Assembly: GCF_013377535.1 (NCBI RefSeq)
Contig: NZ_JABCJE010000004.1
Location: forward strand, 208,747 to 272,746
DNA length: 64,000 bases
Reading direction: 5' to 3'
DNA from: Donghicola mangrovi
Lineage (GTDB): Bacteria > Pseudomonadota > Alphaproteobacteria > Rhodobacterales > Rhodobacteraceae
The stretch's first letter is position 1. Every line of letters begins with the position of its first letter. The translations under genes and the position numbers were made by a program. A model generated the notes under the pieces. The model was not told where the DNA came from. It was given only the letters and a program-made list of their open reading frames with translations, and did not search any database. Positions 25,794 to 34,773 of this stretch are shown piece after piece.

Positions 25794-26653
25794 CATTCGC
25801 TCCGATCCCGGATTTTGGTGGGCAGGTTGTCGATGAACATGTTCACCGAGATGGTCAGGGTCGCGATCGCAATCGACGGGAACACCACGGCAGGCGCGCC
25901 AAGGGACAGGCCCTCGATATTCTCGCGGACCAAGGCGCCCCAGTCGGCGTTCGGGGGCTGCACCCCGATCCCGAGGAATGACAGACCCGACAGGCACAGC
26001 ACGATGAACACAAACCGCAGGCCAAGGTCGGCCAGAACGGGGCCGAGGATATTGGGGAAAATCTCGGTAAAGATCAGATAGGGAGTGCTTTCGCCGCGGG
26101 CACGGGCGACCGTCACGTAATCGGTGGCGTTCACGTTCACCGCCAAGGCGCGAGCAAACCGGTAGGACCCCGGCAAATAGATCGCCGCCAGCGTCAGGAT
26201 CAGCACGGGGATCGACGAACCCACCGCCGCCACGACCACCAGACCGAACAGCAGCGACGGGATGCCGTTGAACGCATCCAACAGGCGCGACAAGATCATG
26301 TCGAACCATCCCCCCGCCACGGCCGCCACCATGCCAAAGATCACACCGCCCGCACAGGCCAGCGCCACAGATGCCGCCGAGATGCCCACGGTATAGCGCG
26401 CGCCCATCAGGATGCGGCTAAAGATGTCGCGGCCCAGATAATCGGTACCCATCCAGAAATCGCCGGTCATGGGGCCGAAATAGTCCCAGTCCACGATCTC
26501 TCCGGGGGGGTGCGGGGCGATCCACGGACCGATCACAGCGATCACGCACCAGAACAGGATCACCGCCAGACCGATGCGGCCCACCCAGTTGAACGAATAG
26601 CCAAGGCGTTTCGGCGTCGGGATCACGAATGCAGAAGACCGTTCAATCATCAT
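25793..26653 (-). CDS. ABC transporter permease, DppC-type
   Basis: A 286-aa inner membrane permease of the binding-protein-dependent dipeptide/oligopeptide class. It has an N-terminal DppC extension and first helix, then helices through residue 275. The EAA-like loop near GESTPYLIFTEIFPNILGP contacts the ATPase. It overlaps the preceding permease by 4 bp (ATGA at 26650) and the ATPase by 1 bp. Confidence 0.92.
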   Translation of the reverse strand: MMIERSSAFVIPTPKRLGYSFNWVGRIGLAVILFWCVIAVIGPWIAPHPPGEIVDWDYFGPMTGDFWMGTDYLGRDIFSRILMGARYTVGISAASVALACAGGVIFGMVAAVAGGWFDMILSRLLDAFNGIPSLLFGLVVVAAVGSSIPVLILTLAAIYLPGSYRFARALAVNVNATDYVTVARARGESTPYLIFTEIFPNILGPVLADLGLRFVFIVLCLSGLSFLGIGVQPPNADWGALVRENIEGLSLGAPAVVFPSIAIATLTISVNMFIDNLPTKIRDRSE

Positions 26654-27609
26654 CGACGAAGCCTCGGGTTGGACAGGATTGCAATCAGGTCGGCCAGCGT
26701 GATCAGCGACAGGTAGCTGACGCAGAAGATCATCGCGCAGGACTGGATCAGGGGCAGATCGCGGGTGGACACGGCGTCCACCATCAGCTTGGCCACACCG
26801 GGGTAGTTAAAGATTGTCTCGACGATAATCACGCCGCCCACGAGGTAGCTCAGCGACAGGGCAACGGCGTTCGCAATGGGGCCAAGGGCGTTGGGCAAAG
26901 CGTGGCCCAGAACCATCCGGCGGCGGGACGCGCCCTTCAGCAGGGCCATTTCGACATAGGGGGTGTTGATCGTCTCGATCACGGCGGCGCGGGTCATGCG
27001 GATCATCTGCGCGGATACGACAAAGCCAAGGGTGATCACCGGCATCGCATAGGCGCGCAGCATCGCGCTCCAGCTGTCCACGTTCGCGCCATAGGCCAGC
27101 GCGGGCAGCCATCCCAGCCACACGGCAAAGATCAGAACGGCCAAGGTCGCGACCATGAACTCGGGCACCGAGATCACCGAAATTGTCAGGATAGATACGG
27201 TTCGGTCGAAGAGAGACCCTTTCCACATGGCGGCGCAAATGCCCAAGGTCAGCGCGATCGGCACCGACACCAGCGTGGTCACACCGGCCAACCGGAGCGA
27301 GTTCACCAGCCGTCCGCCCATCAGGTCGGCGACGGCCATCTTGTTCACGTAGGAGGTCCCCATATCACCGCCCGCCAGACCGACCAGCCAGCCGACAAAC
27401 CGCTGCATCGCAGGTTCATCAAGGCCCATGGCGGTACGCAGACCGGCGACAGCTTCGGGGGTGGCAGCCTGCCCGAGCAGGATCTGGGCAACATCACCGG
27501 GCAACAGCTCGGTGGCAAAGAAAACGGCAAAAGACACGATGACGAGCGTGAGCAGCGCAATGCCAAGCCGCTGCGTGACTAGTATCCAGGGCAAAAGCGA
27601 TTTGGGCAA
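26650..27609 (-). CDS. ABC transporter permease, DppB-type, probable TTG start
   Basis: A permease of the DppB class, 319 aa from the TTG at 27609, where the first helix (GIALLTLVIVSFAVFFATEL) follows after a short basic N terminus. An ATG at 27663 would add 18 residues rich in Gly and Pro, but it lies inside a hairpin (27641-27669); GAGGTG stands 5 nt before the TTG. I therefore prefer TTG with moderate confidence. The EAA-like loop (KGASRRRMVLGHALPNALGP) is clear. Confidence 0.85.
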   Translation of the reverse strand: MPKSLLPWILVTQRLGIALLTLVIVSFAVFFATELLPGDVAQILLGQAATPEAVAGLRTAMGLDEPAMQRFVGWLVGLAGGDMGTSYVNKMAVADLMGGRLVNSLRLAGVTTLVSVPIALTLGICAAMWKGSLFDRTVSILTISVISVPEFMVATLAVLIFAVWLGWLPALAYGANVDSWSAMLRAYAMPVITLGFVVSAQMIRMTRAAVIETINTPYVEMALLKGASRRRMVLGHALPNALGPIANAVALSLSYLVGGVIIVETIFNYPGVAKLMVDAVSTRDLPLIQSCAMIFCVSYLSLITLADLIAILSNPRLRR

Positions 27610-27640
27610 ATGGGCACCTCGTCCGGCTGGGAATTCAGGG

Positions 27641-27669
27641 AAAGGGCCCGCACCGGATGGCACGGGCCC
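27641..27669 (-). terminator. Intra-operon hairpin between binding-protein and permease genes
   Basis: On the minus strand GGGCCCG and CGGGCCC pair perfectly over a 12-nt loop and are followed by TTT. It begins 10 bp after the binding-protein stop codon. Such hairpins usually cause partial termination and protect the binding-protein mRNA, giving more binding protein than permease. Confidence 0.6.
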
Positions 27670-27678
27670 AAGGCTGGA

Positions 27679-29298
27679 TCAGGCAGTGCTGTCGAGCCAG
27701 ACATATTCCGCAAAGGCATAGCCCATCTGGCCACCCAGCGGGTTGGGCGCCAGACCCTTGAGCTTGGACGAAATCGCGTCAACGTTCGAAATGTAGGCGG
27801 GAATAATGGTGCCTGCCTCGTTTGCGATCATCTCCTGCATTTCCCAGTAGATCGAGGTGCGCTTGTCTTCGTCCAGCGCGCCGCGGGCCTCGACCAGCAT
27901 GCTGTCGAACTTCTCGGACTTGTACTGGCTTTCGTTCCACGGCGCGTCCGAGGAATAGAGCAGCGAGAACAGGATATCCGGTGTCGGGCGCGGGTTGATG
28001 TTGCCAAAGTGGACAGGCGCCGACAGCCAGTAGTTCGACCAGTAGCCATCCGAGGGCACGCGATCCACCTTGAGGTTCATGCCGATCTCGCTGCCGGCCT
28101 GCTGGACCAGCATCGCCATGTCGATCGAAGAGGTCGCCGCATCCGAGGCCACGATCGGCACTTCGGTGCCCAGAAGGCCCGACTTTTCAAAGTAGAACTT
28201 CGCCTTTTCGGGGTCATAGGCTTTGGGCGCGATGTTGGGGTTGTGGTACTTGTTCGCTGCCGAGACGGGCTGGTCGTTGCCGATTTCAGCCAGACCACGG
28301 AACACCGATTTCTGGATGGCCTCGCGGTTGACCAGATATTTCATCCCCTCGATGAAGCCTTCGCGCAGACCGGGCTCCAGATCCTTACGGATGTTCAGGT
28401 TGGTGTAGTTGCCCGAGGTAGTGATCGAAGTGGCCACGCTGGACTGCCCCTCCAGCATCCGCAGCGAGCGCGCGTTGACCGAGGCCGCGACTTGGATATC
28501 GCCGGACAAGAGCGCGTTCACGCGAGCATTGTTGTCGGGGATCGCAAAGTATTCGTAGCTGTCCAGATAGACGGTCGCCCCTTTGAAGTAGTTGGGGTTG
28601 CGCACCGCAACCGAGCGCACGCCGGGCTCGAACACTTCGCAGATGAACGCGCCGGTGCCGTTCGCCTTGGAGAAGTCGGTGGTGCCGTCCTTGATGATCA
28701 TAAAGTGGTGCAGCGCCAGAATGGTGGGCAGGTCGGCGTTGGGCGCGGCCAGCACGATCTTGACGGTGGTAGGGTCCAGCTTGGTGATCTCGGTCATCTG
28801 CTTGGCGATCGAGTTGACCTTGGAACCCACAGCCTCGTCCAGATGGCGCTTCAGCGAGTAGACCACGTCATCGGCGGTCATGGTCGAGCCGTCGTGGAAC
28901 AGAACATCCGACTTCAGCTTGATCTCCCAGGTCTGCGCATCGTCAGTCGAGATGCTGTCGGCCAGTTCCATCTGGGTCACGCCAGCTTCGTCAAGAAACG
29001 TCAGACGGTTATAGAACGAGCAGCAGCGCACATAGTCGGTCGACAGCGACGCCTTGGCGGGGTCCAGCGTGTCTGCGGTCGAGGACGACCAGCCAGCCGC
29101 CTTGATGCTACCGCCAAAGACGGGGGTCGCGGCGACGGCTTGGGTCGCGCGGGTCAGCAGCGATCCGCCAACCGCCATGCCGACGCCAGACGCCATCAGC
29201 ATCTTCAGCAGCTCGCGGCGCGAGGCCCCGCGGCGGATCATGTTCTCGACCATCGCGTCGTCGCGGCCGGTCCAGTTATTGGGGGTGTTCTTGGTCAT
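27679..29298 (-). CDS. ABC transporter substrate-binding protein, family 5 (oligopeptide/dipeptide type)
   Basis: A 539-aa periplasmic binding protein of the DppA/OppA class that delivers peptides or related solutes to the permeases encoded downstream. Its N terminus carries a twin-arginine-type leader (SRRELLKMLMASGVGMA, about residues 26-42), so it may be exported folded. Motifs such as TWEIKLKSDVLFHDGSTMTADDVVYS mark the family. It is the first gene of the transporter operon. The ligand is unknown; neighbours (aminotransferases, deacylase, oxidoreductases) suggest an amino compound. Confidence 0.9.
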   Translation of the reverse strand: MTKNTPNNWTGRDDAMVENMIRRGASRRELLKMLMASGVGMAVGGSLLTRATQAVAATPVFGGSIKAAGWSSSTADTLDPAKASLSTDYVRCCSFYNRLTFLDEAGVTQMELADSISTDDAQTWEIKLKSDVLFHDGSTMTADDVVYSLKRHLDEAVGSKVNSIAKQMTEITKLDPTTVKIVLAAPNADLPTILALHHFMIIKDGTTDFSKANGTGAFICEVFEPGVRSVAVRNPNYFKGATVYLDSYEYFAIPDNNARVNALLSGDIQVAASVNARSLRMLEGQSSVATSITTSGNYTNLNIRKDLEPGLREGFIEGMKYLVNREAIQKSVFRGLAEIGNDQPVSAANKYHNPNIAPKAYDPEKAKFYFEKSGLLGTEVPIVASDAATSSIDMAMLVQQAGSEIGMNLKVDRVPSDGYWSNYWLSAPVHFGNINPRPTPDILFSLLYSSDAPWNESQYKSEKFDSMLVEARGALDEDKRTSIYWEMQEMIANEAGTIIPAYISNVDAISSKLKGLAPNPLGGQMGYAFAEYVWLDSTA

Positions 29299-29368
29299 GT
29301 GGCAATTCCCTGTTGTTCGGTTGAATGGGGTCGGCCCTGCGGTCTTGGCGCCGCTCGGGCCGGTGACG

Positions 29369-30100
29369 TTATTTGCCGAAGGCGGCGTCTGCGGCCTCGG
29401 CCAGTTCCATAAGCGAGTGGAAGTGGTAATCGGGTTCGGTGAACTCTTTTGGTTCGATGGTGCCGCCGTAGCCCTTTTGTGCGTGGCGGCGCTGGATCCA
29501 TGCGTTGGTCATGCCCAAGGCCCGAGAGATGCCGATGTCGTGGTACTGGCTTTGGGCGGTGTGCAGGATGTCGGATTTGGAGCCGCCATCGGTCTCGACC
29601 CACGCAAGGACATGATGGAAATAGGCGGGATCGGGCTTTTCGGTTTTGGTGTCGTCGGTGGTAAAGCCGGCGTAGAAGGGCTGACCCAGTTTCTCGGCGT
29701 ATTTGTCAAAGGCCCAGCGCTGCGCGTTGGTCATGGCGACCAGCTTGTAGTGCTGTTTCAGCTTGGCCATGGCGGCGGCGCTGTCGGGGAACGGTTTGGC
29801 ATCGCCTACGCTGTCCACCATGAACTGGCGGTATTCGGGGGTATCAGGCAGACCGAAGGTTTCCGCGATACGGCCATAGCAGCGGCCAAGGTCGTCGGGG
29901 AATAGGCCCGCGCCGGGCTCGTAGCGGGCATCGCGGTACACGGCCAACGCGGCCTCTCCGTCGATGTCGATACCTTCTTTGGCGGCGATGGTGGCAAGGG
30001 CGTCTTTGATCGCGCCTTCGAAGTCGATCAGGGTGCCGACCACGTCAAAGGTCAGGTAGCTGAAGGCGGTCAGAGGTTTCACGGCGGTCGTCGTTGCCAT
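29369..30100 (-). CDS. HAD-superfamily hydrolase, haloacid dehalogenase type II-like
   Basis: A 243-aa HAD hydrolase. The nucleophile Asp19 lies in TFDVVGTLIDF, where relatives usually have DxYGT; MTNAQRW carries the motif II region, KTEKPDPAYF the motif III lysine, and the acidic motif IV is weak. Despite the family label, many such proteins are not dehalogenases. It is 70 bp upstream of the ABC binding protein on the same strand, so it may head that operon. A second HAD of the same group lies at 35346. Confidence 0.8.
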   Translation of the reverse strand: MATTTAVKPLTAFSYLTFDVVGTLIDFEGAIKDALATIAAKEGIDIDGEAALAVYRDARYEPGAGLFPDDLGRCYGRIAETFGLPDTPEYRQFMVDSVGDAKPFPDSAAAMAKLKQHYKLVAMTNAQRWAFDKYAEKLGQPFYAGFTTDDTKTEKPDPAYFHHVLAWVETDGGSKSDILHTAQSQYHDIGISRALGMTNAWIQRRHAQKGYGGTIEPKEFTEPDYHFHSLMELAEAADAAFGK

Positions 30101-30172
30101 CTGCGGCAGTCCTTTTCAAATGGTGCGCCCGTGGAGGGGGGCGGTCGGATGCTGGAAAACGGGTCCAAAGCG

Positions 30173-30186
30173 GCAGGATATTCTGC
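30173..30186. promoter_or_regulatory. Candidate regulator site, copy 1, upstream of the HAD/ABC genes
   Basis: GCAGGATATTCTGC is a near-perfect palindrome (one mismatched pair) and agrees at 12 of 14 positions with GCGGCATATTCTGC found 150 bp away. It lies 73 bp before the HAD start. Confidence 0.4.
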
Positions 30187-30325
30187 GGCCCAAGCGGGCG
30201 TGCCAGAGGAGGGGTCCGGCCGGTTTGCCCTGTGTTTGCTGGCGTTTCGGCCTGCGTTTCGTTTCCCTGTTACATTCAGCTTGACCCCGAAACCCGCAGG
30301 CAAAACGCCGAAATTGTGCGGGGGC

Positions 30326-30339
30326 GCGGCATATTCTGC
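30326..30339. promoter_or_regulatory. Candidate regulator site, copy 2
   Basis: GCGGCATATTCTGC is taken as the reference form. It differs at one base from the site before the GNAT gene (33626-33639, minus strand). Confidence 0.4.
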
Positions 30340-30388
30340 TGAACTGTGGCGGGACGCGGCATTTCGCACCGCGGCCCGACATGGCGTG

Positions 30389-31300
30389 TCAGTAGCCCTT
30401 GGATTGGTCCACCAGACCGGGGATTTCGGCCCCCTCGCGCAGGGCGCGGATGACGTTGATGGCGTGCTCTGCGCCCTCGGCATAATCAGTCAAAGAGGCC
30501 ACGTGCGGCGTGACGATCACCCGCGGATCGGCCCACGCCCAATGATCGGCGGGCAAGGGTTCGGGGTCGGTCACGTCCAGCATGGCGCTGGCGATGCGGC
30601 CACTGTTCAGGGCGTCTTGCAGCGCCTGCATATCCAGATGCGCCCCCCTGCCCGCGTGCACCAGCATCGCCCCGTGGGGCAGCTGCGCGAAAAGGTCCCC
30701 GTTTAGAATGCCCCGTGTTTCATCGGTCAGGGGCAGCAGGCAGACCAGCAGGTCGGTGCGCTGCAGGAAATCAGGCAGACCGTCCGCGCCGTACACTTCA
30801 ATACCGTCCACTGGGGTGCCAGAGCGGCTCCAGCCAGCGACATCAAAGCCAAGGCCGGACAGGGTTTGCGCAGCCAAGGCCCCGATCCGGCCGATGCCCA
30901 TGATGCCCACGCAGCGGCTGTGGCTGGGGTAGATGCCTTGGGCTTGCCATGTGCCTGTGGTCGCTTGTTCCAAATAAACCGGCATCTGGCGGTGCAGCAT
31001 CAGGGTCGCCATCACGACCCAGTCGCGGACCATCGTCTCGATCCCGCTGGCGATGGTGCGGGTCAGCACCACGCCTTCGGGCATCGGGGGCATGTGGTCC
31101 ACACCCGCCGCCACGCAGATCACCGCTTTCAGGCTCGGGTATCGGCTCAGATCGGCGGGGGGCTGCCAGCAGGCCAGATAGGTGACATCGGCGGGGTCGG
31201 TGACCGCATCCTCGCCGATGATCATACGTTCGCCTGCGGCCTCCAGCATCGGCAGCCAGACCTTGGCGCGGTCTGGCAAAGAGGTATAGAGCAGCGCCAT
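30389..31300 (-). CDS. Glyoxylate/hydroxypyruvate reductase A-like D-2-hydroxyacid dehydrogenase
   Basis: A 303-aa NAD(P)-dependent 2-hydroxyacid dehydrogenase resembling GhrA, which reduces glyoxylate or hydroxypyruvate. The cofactor motif GIMGIGRIGALAA lies in the middle, the catalytic Arg in HAGRGAHLD, and the acid/His pair in TDPEPLP and TPHVAS. ATG 31300 overlaps the aminotransferase stop (TGATG), so the two are coupled; a 2-oxo acid made by the transaminase may be its substrate. A longer frame upstream is not coding. Confidence 0.85.
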   Translation of the reverse strand: MALLYTSLPDRAKVWLPMLEAAGERMIIGEDAVTDPADVTYLACWQPPADLSRYPSLKAVICVAAGVDHMPPMPEGVVLTRTIASGIETMVRDWVVMATLMLHRQMPVYLEQATTGTWQAQGIYPSHSRCVGIMGIGRIGALAAQTLSGLGFDVAGWSRSGTPVDGIEVYGADGLPDFLQRTDLLVCLLPLTDETRGILNGDLFAQLPHGAMLVHAGRGAHLDMQALQDALNSGRIASAMLDVTDPEPLPADHWAWADPRVIVTPHVASLTDYAEGAEHAINVIRALREGAEIPGLVDQSKGY

Positions 31301-32673
31301 CAGCGCAGAACCGCGCGGATTTCGGGATCGTCGAGGGTCAGATCCAGCACCTTGCGGGTGCGCTCGACGATCTGGTCGATTTCCTCTTCGGTGCAGCAGA
31401 GGGGCGGCGCGTAGCCGAAGATCCCTTGGGCAAAGGACCGCACGATCAACCCATGCTCCCATGCGCGATCAAACAGGCGCGTGGCAGGCTGGACGCTGGC
31501 GGGCAGCGGGGTCTTGGCCTCTTTGTCGGTGACCAGTTCCACGGCGGCCAGCATTCCGCGACCGCGCACATCGCCAACCAGCGGGTGATCCATCAGGCCG
31601 TTCAGACCGGCCATCAGACGTGCGCCCATCTTCTCGCCATTCTCCAACAGACCGCCTTCGTAGAGCGCCAGAACCTCCAGCCCCACAGCCGCCGACACAG
31701 GGTGGCCAGAGTAGGTGAAGCCGTGGCCGATCGCCTTGGCCCCTGCCCCGTCGCTTAGGGTCTGGTAGACGTGGTCCGACATGAACACCGCGCCCATGGG
31801 CACGTAGCCTGAGGTCAGGCCTTTGGCGGTGGTCATCAGGTCGGGGACGATGCCCTCTTCGGCACAGGCAAACAGCGGGCCGGTGCGGCCGAAACCGGTG
31901 ATCACCTCATCCGCGATGAACAGGACGCCGTATTCGGTGCAGAGGTCACGCATGGCTTTGATCCAGCCCTTGGGCGGAACCAGAACGCCGCCCGAGCCTT
32001 GGATCGGCTCCACGTAGAAGGCCGCGACTTTGTGCGCGCCGATGGCTTCGACCTTGGCCCGCAGTTCCGCGACCGAGGCGTCGATGATCGCCTGCGGATC
32101 GGTACCGACGGGGTTGCGATACACATAGTGGGACGAAATTTTATGCTGCCAAGGATAGGGCAAACCGAACCCGTCGTGGAAGGCGCTCAGCGCGGTCAGA
32201 CCGGCCCCTAGCGAGGACGAGCCGTGATAGCCATTCTCGACCGAGATGAACTGGTCCCGCTCGGGCTGGCCTTTGGCGTGCCAGTAGTAGCGGACAAAGC
32301 GGATGGTGCTGTCCACCGCATCCGACCCGCCAAGGGTGAAGTAGACGTGGTTCAGATCACCGGGTGCTCGTTCGGCCAGCACGGCGGCCAGTTTGATCGG
32401 CGCCTCGGCCCCCAGATCAAAGTACCCCGTGGCATAGGGCAATCGGCGCATCTGCTCGGTCGCGGCCTCGATCACGGACTCTTGGCCGTAGCCCGCGTTC
32501 ACGCACCACAGGCCCGCGAAACCGTCGATCAGCTCGCGCCCTTCGGCATCAGTGACGCGCGCCCCTTTGGCCGAGGTCAGGACGCGGACACCGCGTGCTT
32601 CGTGGCCCTGAAAGGACGACACGGGGTGGATCAGGTGCTGGCGGTCCAGCTCGACAAGGGAATTGGTCAGCAT
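31300..32673 (-). CDS. Class III (omega) aminotransferase, PLP-dependent
   Basis: A 457-aa cytosolic fold-type I aminotransferase of the omega-amino acid/taurine/putrescine-pyruvate group. The PLP lysine lies in TTAKGLTSGY (about residue 283), with GYHGSSSLGAG and FIADEVITGFGRTG contacts present. It typically transfers an amino group from an amine or omega-amino acid to pyruvate. It is first in an operon with the GhrA-like reductase, and 15 bp downstream of the GNAT gene on the same strand. Substrate unknown. Confidence 0.88.
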   Translation of the reverse strand: MLTNSLVELDRQHLIHPVSSFQGHEARGVRVLTSAKGARVTDAEGRELIDGFAGLWCVNAGYGQESVIEAATEQMRRLPYATGYFDLGAEAPIKLAAVLAERAPGDLNHVYFTLGGSDAVDSTIRFVRYYWHAKGQPERDQFISVENGYHGSSSLGAGLTALSAFHDGFGLPYPWQHKISSHYVYRNPVGTDPQAIIDASVAELRAKVEAIGAHKVAAFYVEPIQGSGGVLVPPKGWIKAMRDLCTEYGVLFIADEVITGFGRTGPLFACAEEGIVPDLMTTAKGLTSGYVPMGAVFMSDHVYQTLSDGAGAKAIGHGFTYSGHPVSAAVGLEVLALYEGGLLENGEKMGARLMAGLNGLMDHPLVGDVRGRGMLAAVELVTDKEAKTPLPASVQPATRLFDRAWEHGLIVRSFAQGIFGYAPPLCCTEEEIDQIVERTRKVLDLTLDDPEIRAVLR

Positions 32674-32688
32674 AATCTTGCTCCGGAA

Positions 32689-33540
32689 TTAGCCCAGTGC
32701 CTGAGACACGAGGGCGAAGGTTTTGAAAGGGGTGGGATGGGGCGCGTGGGCGGGCATTTGCATGGCGGTGCCGCCGCCCACATGGGTCAGGCCGAGCGTT
32801 TCCATGTGCCCGCCAAGGGCGTCCGAGGTCAGGTCAATCCGCAGGAATTTGCCTTTGGCTTGGCTCGCGGCAGCGTCGATCAAGGCGCGGGCAGCGATGG
32901 CATCCTCGGCCACCACGGGGCCAACGACCATGCCACGGCCAAATTCGCGCAACATGGCAAAGCCGCCTGCGGTCGTCAGGACAGTGCCGGTGGCGGCGAT
33001 CTGCTCCAGCAGGTGATGGCGGGACATGTCCGATGCGGATTGGTCGATTTTGGTCAGGTCGTGCAGGTCGGCCCTGCCGGTTTTGACGGGCTGTTCGGGG
33101 GTGCGGGCCTGCGCGATGCCTTGGTACTGGTGGATCTGGCCGTGGGCGACGAACCCCAGCTTTTCATAGAGTGGCAGGCCATCTGCAGTCGCGACCAGCC
33201 GCAGGGTTTTCCCCTGCCCCAGCGCGATGATCGCATCCATCAGGCGGCGGCCAAGGCCGCGGCCACGGCAGGCTTCGTCCACGATGATCATGTTCAGAGT
33301 CGCCACGTCGCCAAAATCAGAACACAAGGCAGTGCCGACGATCTGGCCCCCATCCAGCGCCACGAACCCTTGGGCGGTGGTCAGGGTCAGAGCCCAATCC
33401 TCGGCGCGGTGGGGCCAGCCGGCCTGCTGCGACAGCCGCACGGCCCCCGCGATATGCTCGGGGCCAAAGGGAGCCAAGGTGATCTGCTGCGGCGAAGGGG
33501 AGTTCAGGGTGTCCATCGTCATCGGGTCCATTCTGTTCAT
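32689..33540 (-). CDS. Tandem-GNAT acyltransferase family protein
   Basis: A 283-aa protein with an N-terminal GNAT domain, acetyl-CoA loop RGRGLGRRLMDA near residue 92, and a C-terminal second GNAT-like domain (about 160-283). The stretch MLREFGRGMVVGPVVAED recurs almost unchanged in the protein at 37344, so the two are paralogs. Start is uncertain: ATG 33540 has no ribosome site, and in-frame ATGs follow at codons 4, 7 and 9. It precedes the aminotransferase gene by 15 bp and probably acts on a small amine or amino acid. Confidence 0.8.
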   Translation of the reverse strand: MNRMDPMTMDTLNSPSPQQITLAPFGPEHIAGAVRLSQQAGWPHRAEDWALTLTTAQGFVALDGGQIVGTALCSDFGDVATLNMIIVDEACRGRGLGRRLMDAIIALGQGKTLRLVATADGLPLYEKLGFVAHGQIHQYQGIAQARTPEQPVKTGRADLHDLTKIDQSASDMSRHHLLEQIAATGTVLTTAGGFAMLREFGRGMVVGPVVAEDAIAARALIDAAASQAKGKFLRIDLTSDALGGHMETLGLTHVGGGTAMQMPAHAPHPTPFKTFALVSQALG

Positions 33541-33625
33541 GGCCAGATTAGGAGGACGCCCGCGGCATGATCCGTTTGATGCTGTGGCGGCGCGGCAGTT
33601 TGGGCTGCGCTCGCCCCGCCCTGCC

Positions 33626-33639
33626 GCAGAAAATGCCGC
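33626..33639 (-). promoter_or_regulatory. Candidate regulator site upstream of the tandem-GNAT gene
   Basis: On the minus strand GCGGCATTTTCTGC differs at one base from the copy at 30326-30339. It lies about 86 bp before the GNAT start. Confidence 0.4.
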
Positions 33640-33651
33640 GGGTGATTTGGG

Positions 33652-34770
33652 TTAGGCCGACAGGTGGCGACCCAGCGCCAGAACCATCTGCGCAGCGGCA
33701 TCTAGTTCGTGGGTGGTCAGGTATTCCTCGGGCTTGTGCGCGCGAGAGATATCGCCGGGCCCGCAGATCACCGAGGGGATGCCCGCCTGCTGAAAGAGGC
33801 CCGCCTCGGTGCCGTAACTGACTGCGCCGATTGGCGAATTGCCCGACAGGCGTTCGGCGAGTAGGGCCAAGGGGGCGTCAGGAGCAAGGGCCAAGGCGGG
33901 ATAGGACGAGATGATTTCGGCGGTCACTTCGGGCGGGCAGGACGCGATGATCGGGGCCAGCAGGGTTTCGGGAGCGATACCGGCTATGGCGCGGGCTTCG
34001 ATCTGGGCCGAGGCGTGGTCGGGGATGATGTTCACCGCTTGGCCGCCTGCAACCGTGCCTATTTGCAGTGATGAATATGGCGGCGCGAAACGGTCGTCAG
34101 AAGGGCCCGATTTCAGTGTTTCGGCCTGCTCCGCCGCCGACATTAGCACCGGAAGCAGGGCATGGATCGCGTTCACCCCCAGATCGGGGCGGGAACTGTG
34201 GCCAGAGATCCCTTTGGCTGTCAGGCGCAGGGCGGCTTTGCCTTTGTGCGCCAGAACGGGGGTCATGCCCGACGGCTCGCCGACAAAACACCCCAAGGGC
34301 GGCGCGATCAGGTCTGGCAGGGCGGCGATCAGGTGGGACACGCCTTTGCAGCCAGCCTCTTCGTCATAGGACAGGGCGATGTGGATGGGCGCGGTCAGGG
34401 GCATCGCGGTCAGATCGGGGGCCATCGCCAGAACGGCAGCGACATAGCCCTTCATATCGCAGGCCCCGCGTCCGATCAGGCGGTCGCCCTCGCGGCGCAA
34501 TATAAACGGATCGGCCAACCATTCGGGTTCGCCCGCTGGGACAACATCCGCGTGGCCCGACAGAATGTACCCCGGCACTGCAGGATCGCCGAGGGTGGCC
34601 AGCAGATTATACCGGTCGCCCTCGGGGCCTTGCAGCAGATGATGCGGGATGCCGTGGCCGGTCAGGTAGTCGCTGACGAACTCCATCAGCGCGCCGTTGC
34701 TCTGCCCCACCACCGTGGGAAAGCCAACCAGCCGTTCCAACATCTGTTCAGGGGTGTACCGATCCGCCAT
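33652..34770 (-). CDS. argE: M20-family metallo-deacylase, acetylornithine deacetylase-like
   Basis: A 372-aa dinuclear zinc hydrolase. Ligands are visible in order: His/Asp in SGHADVVP, Asp in RGACDMKGY, the Glu pair in SYDEEAG, Glu in GEPSGM and His in RAHKPEEY. ArgE removes acetyl from N2-acetylornithine, but relatives next to acetyltransferases and aminotransferases often act on other N-acyl amino acids. The nearby tandem-GNAT protein makes an acylation/deacylation pair plausible. It starts 3 bp after the cupin gene's stop, so the two form a unit. The symbol reflects family only. Confidence 0.85.
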   Translation of the reverse strand: MADRYTPEQMLERLVGFPTVVGQSNGALMEFVSDYLTGHGIPHHLLQGPEGDRYNLLATLGDPAVPGYILSGHADVVPAGEPEWLADPFILRREGDRLIGRGACDMKGYVAAVLAMAPDLTAMPLTAPIHIALSYDEEAGCKGVSHLIAALPDLIAPPLGCFVGEPSGMTPVLAHKGKAALRLTAKGISGHSSRPDLGVNAIHALLPVLMSAAEQAETLKSGPSDDRFAPPYSSLQIGTVAGGQAVNIIPDHASAQIEARAIAGIAPETLLAPIIASCPPEVTAEIISSYPALALAPDAPLALLAERLSGNSPIGAVSYGTEAGLFQQAGIPSVICGPGDISRAHKPEEYLTTHELDAAAQMVLALGRHLSA

Positions 34771-34773
34771 GGC

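Larger units (their letters stand above)
30101..30388. other. 288-bp intergenic region with repeated regulator-like motifs
   Basis: No gene is seen. Three motif copies occur: GCAGGATATTCTGC (30173-30186), GCGGCATATTCTGC (30326-30339) and a weaker GCGGCATTTCGCAC (30356-30369). It is upstream of the HAD gene and downstream of the reductase gene, so any promoter here should drive the HAD and ABC genes. Confidence 0.5.
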
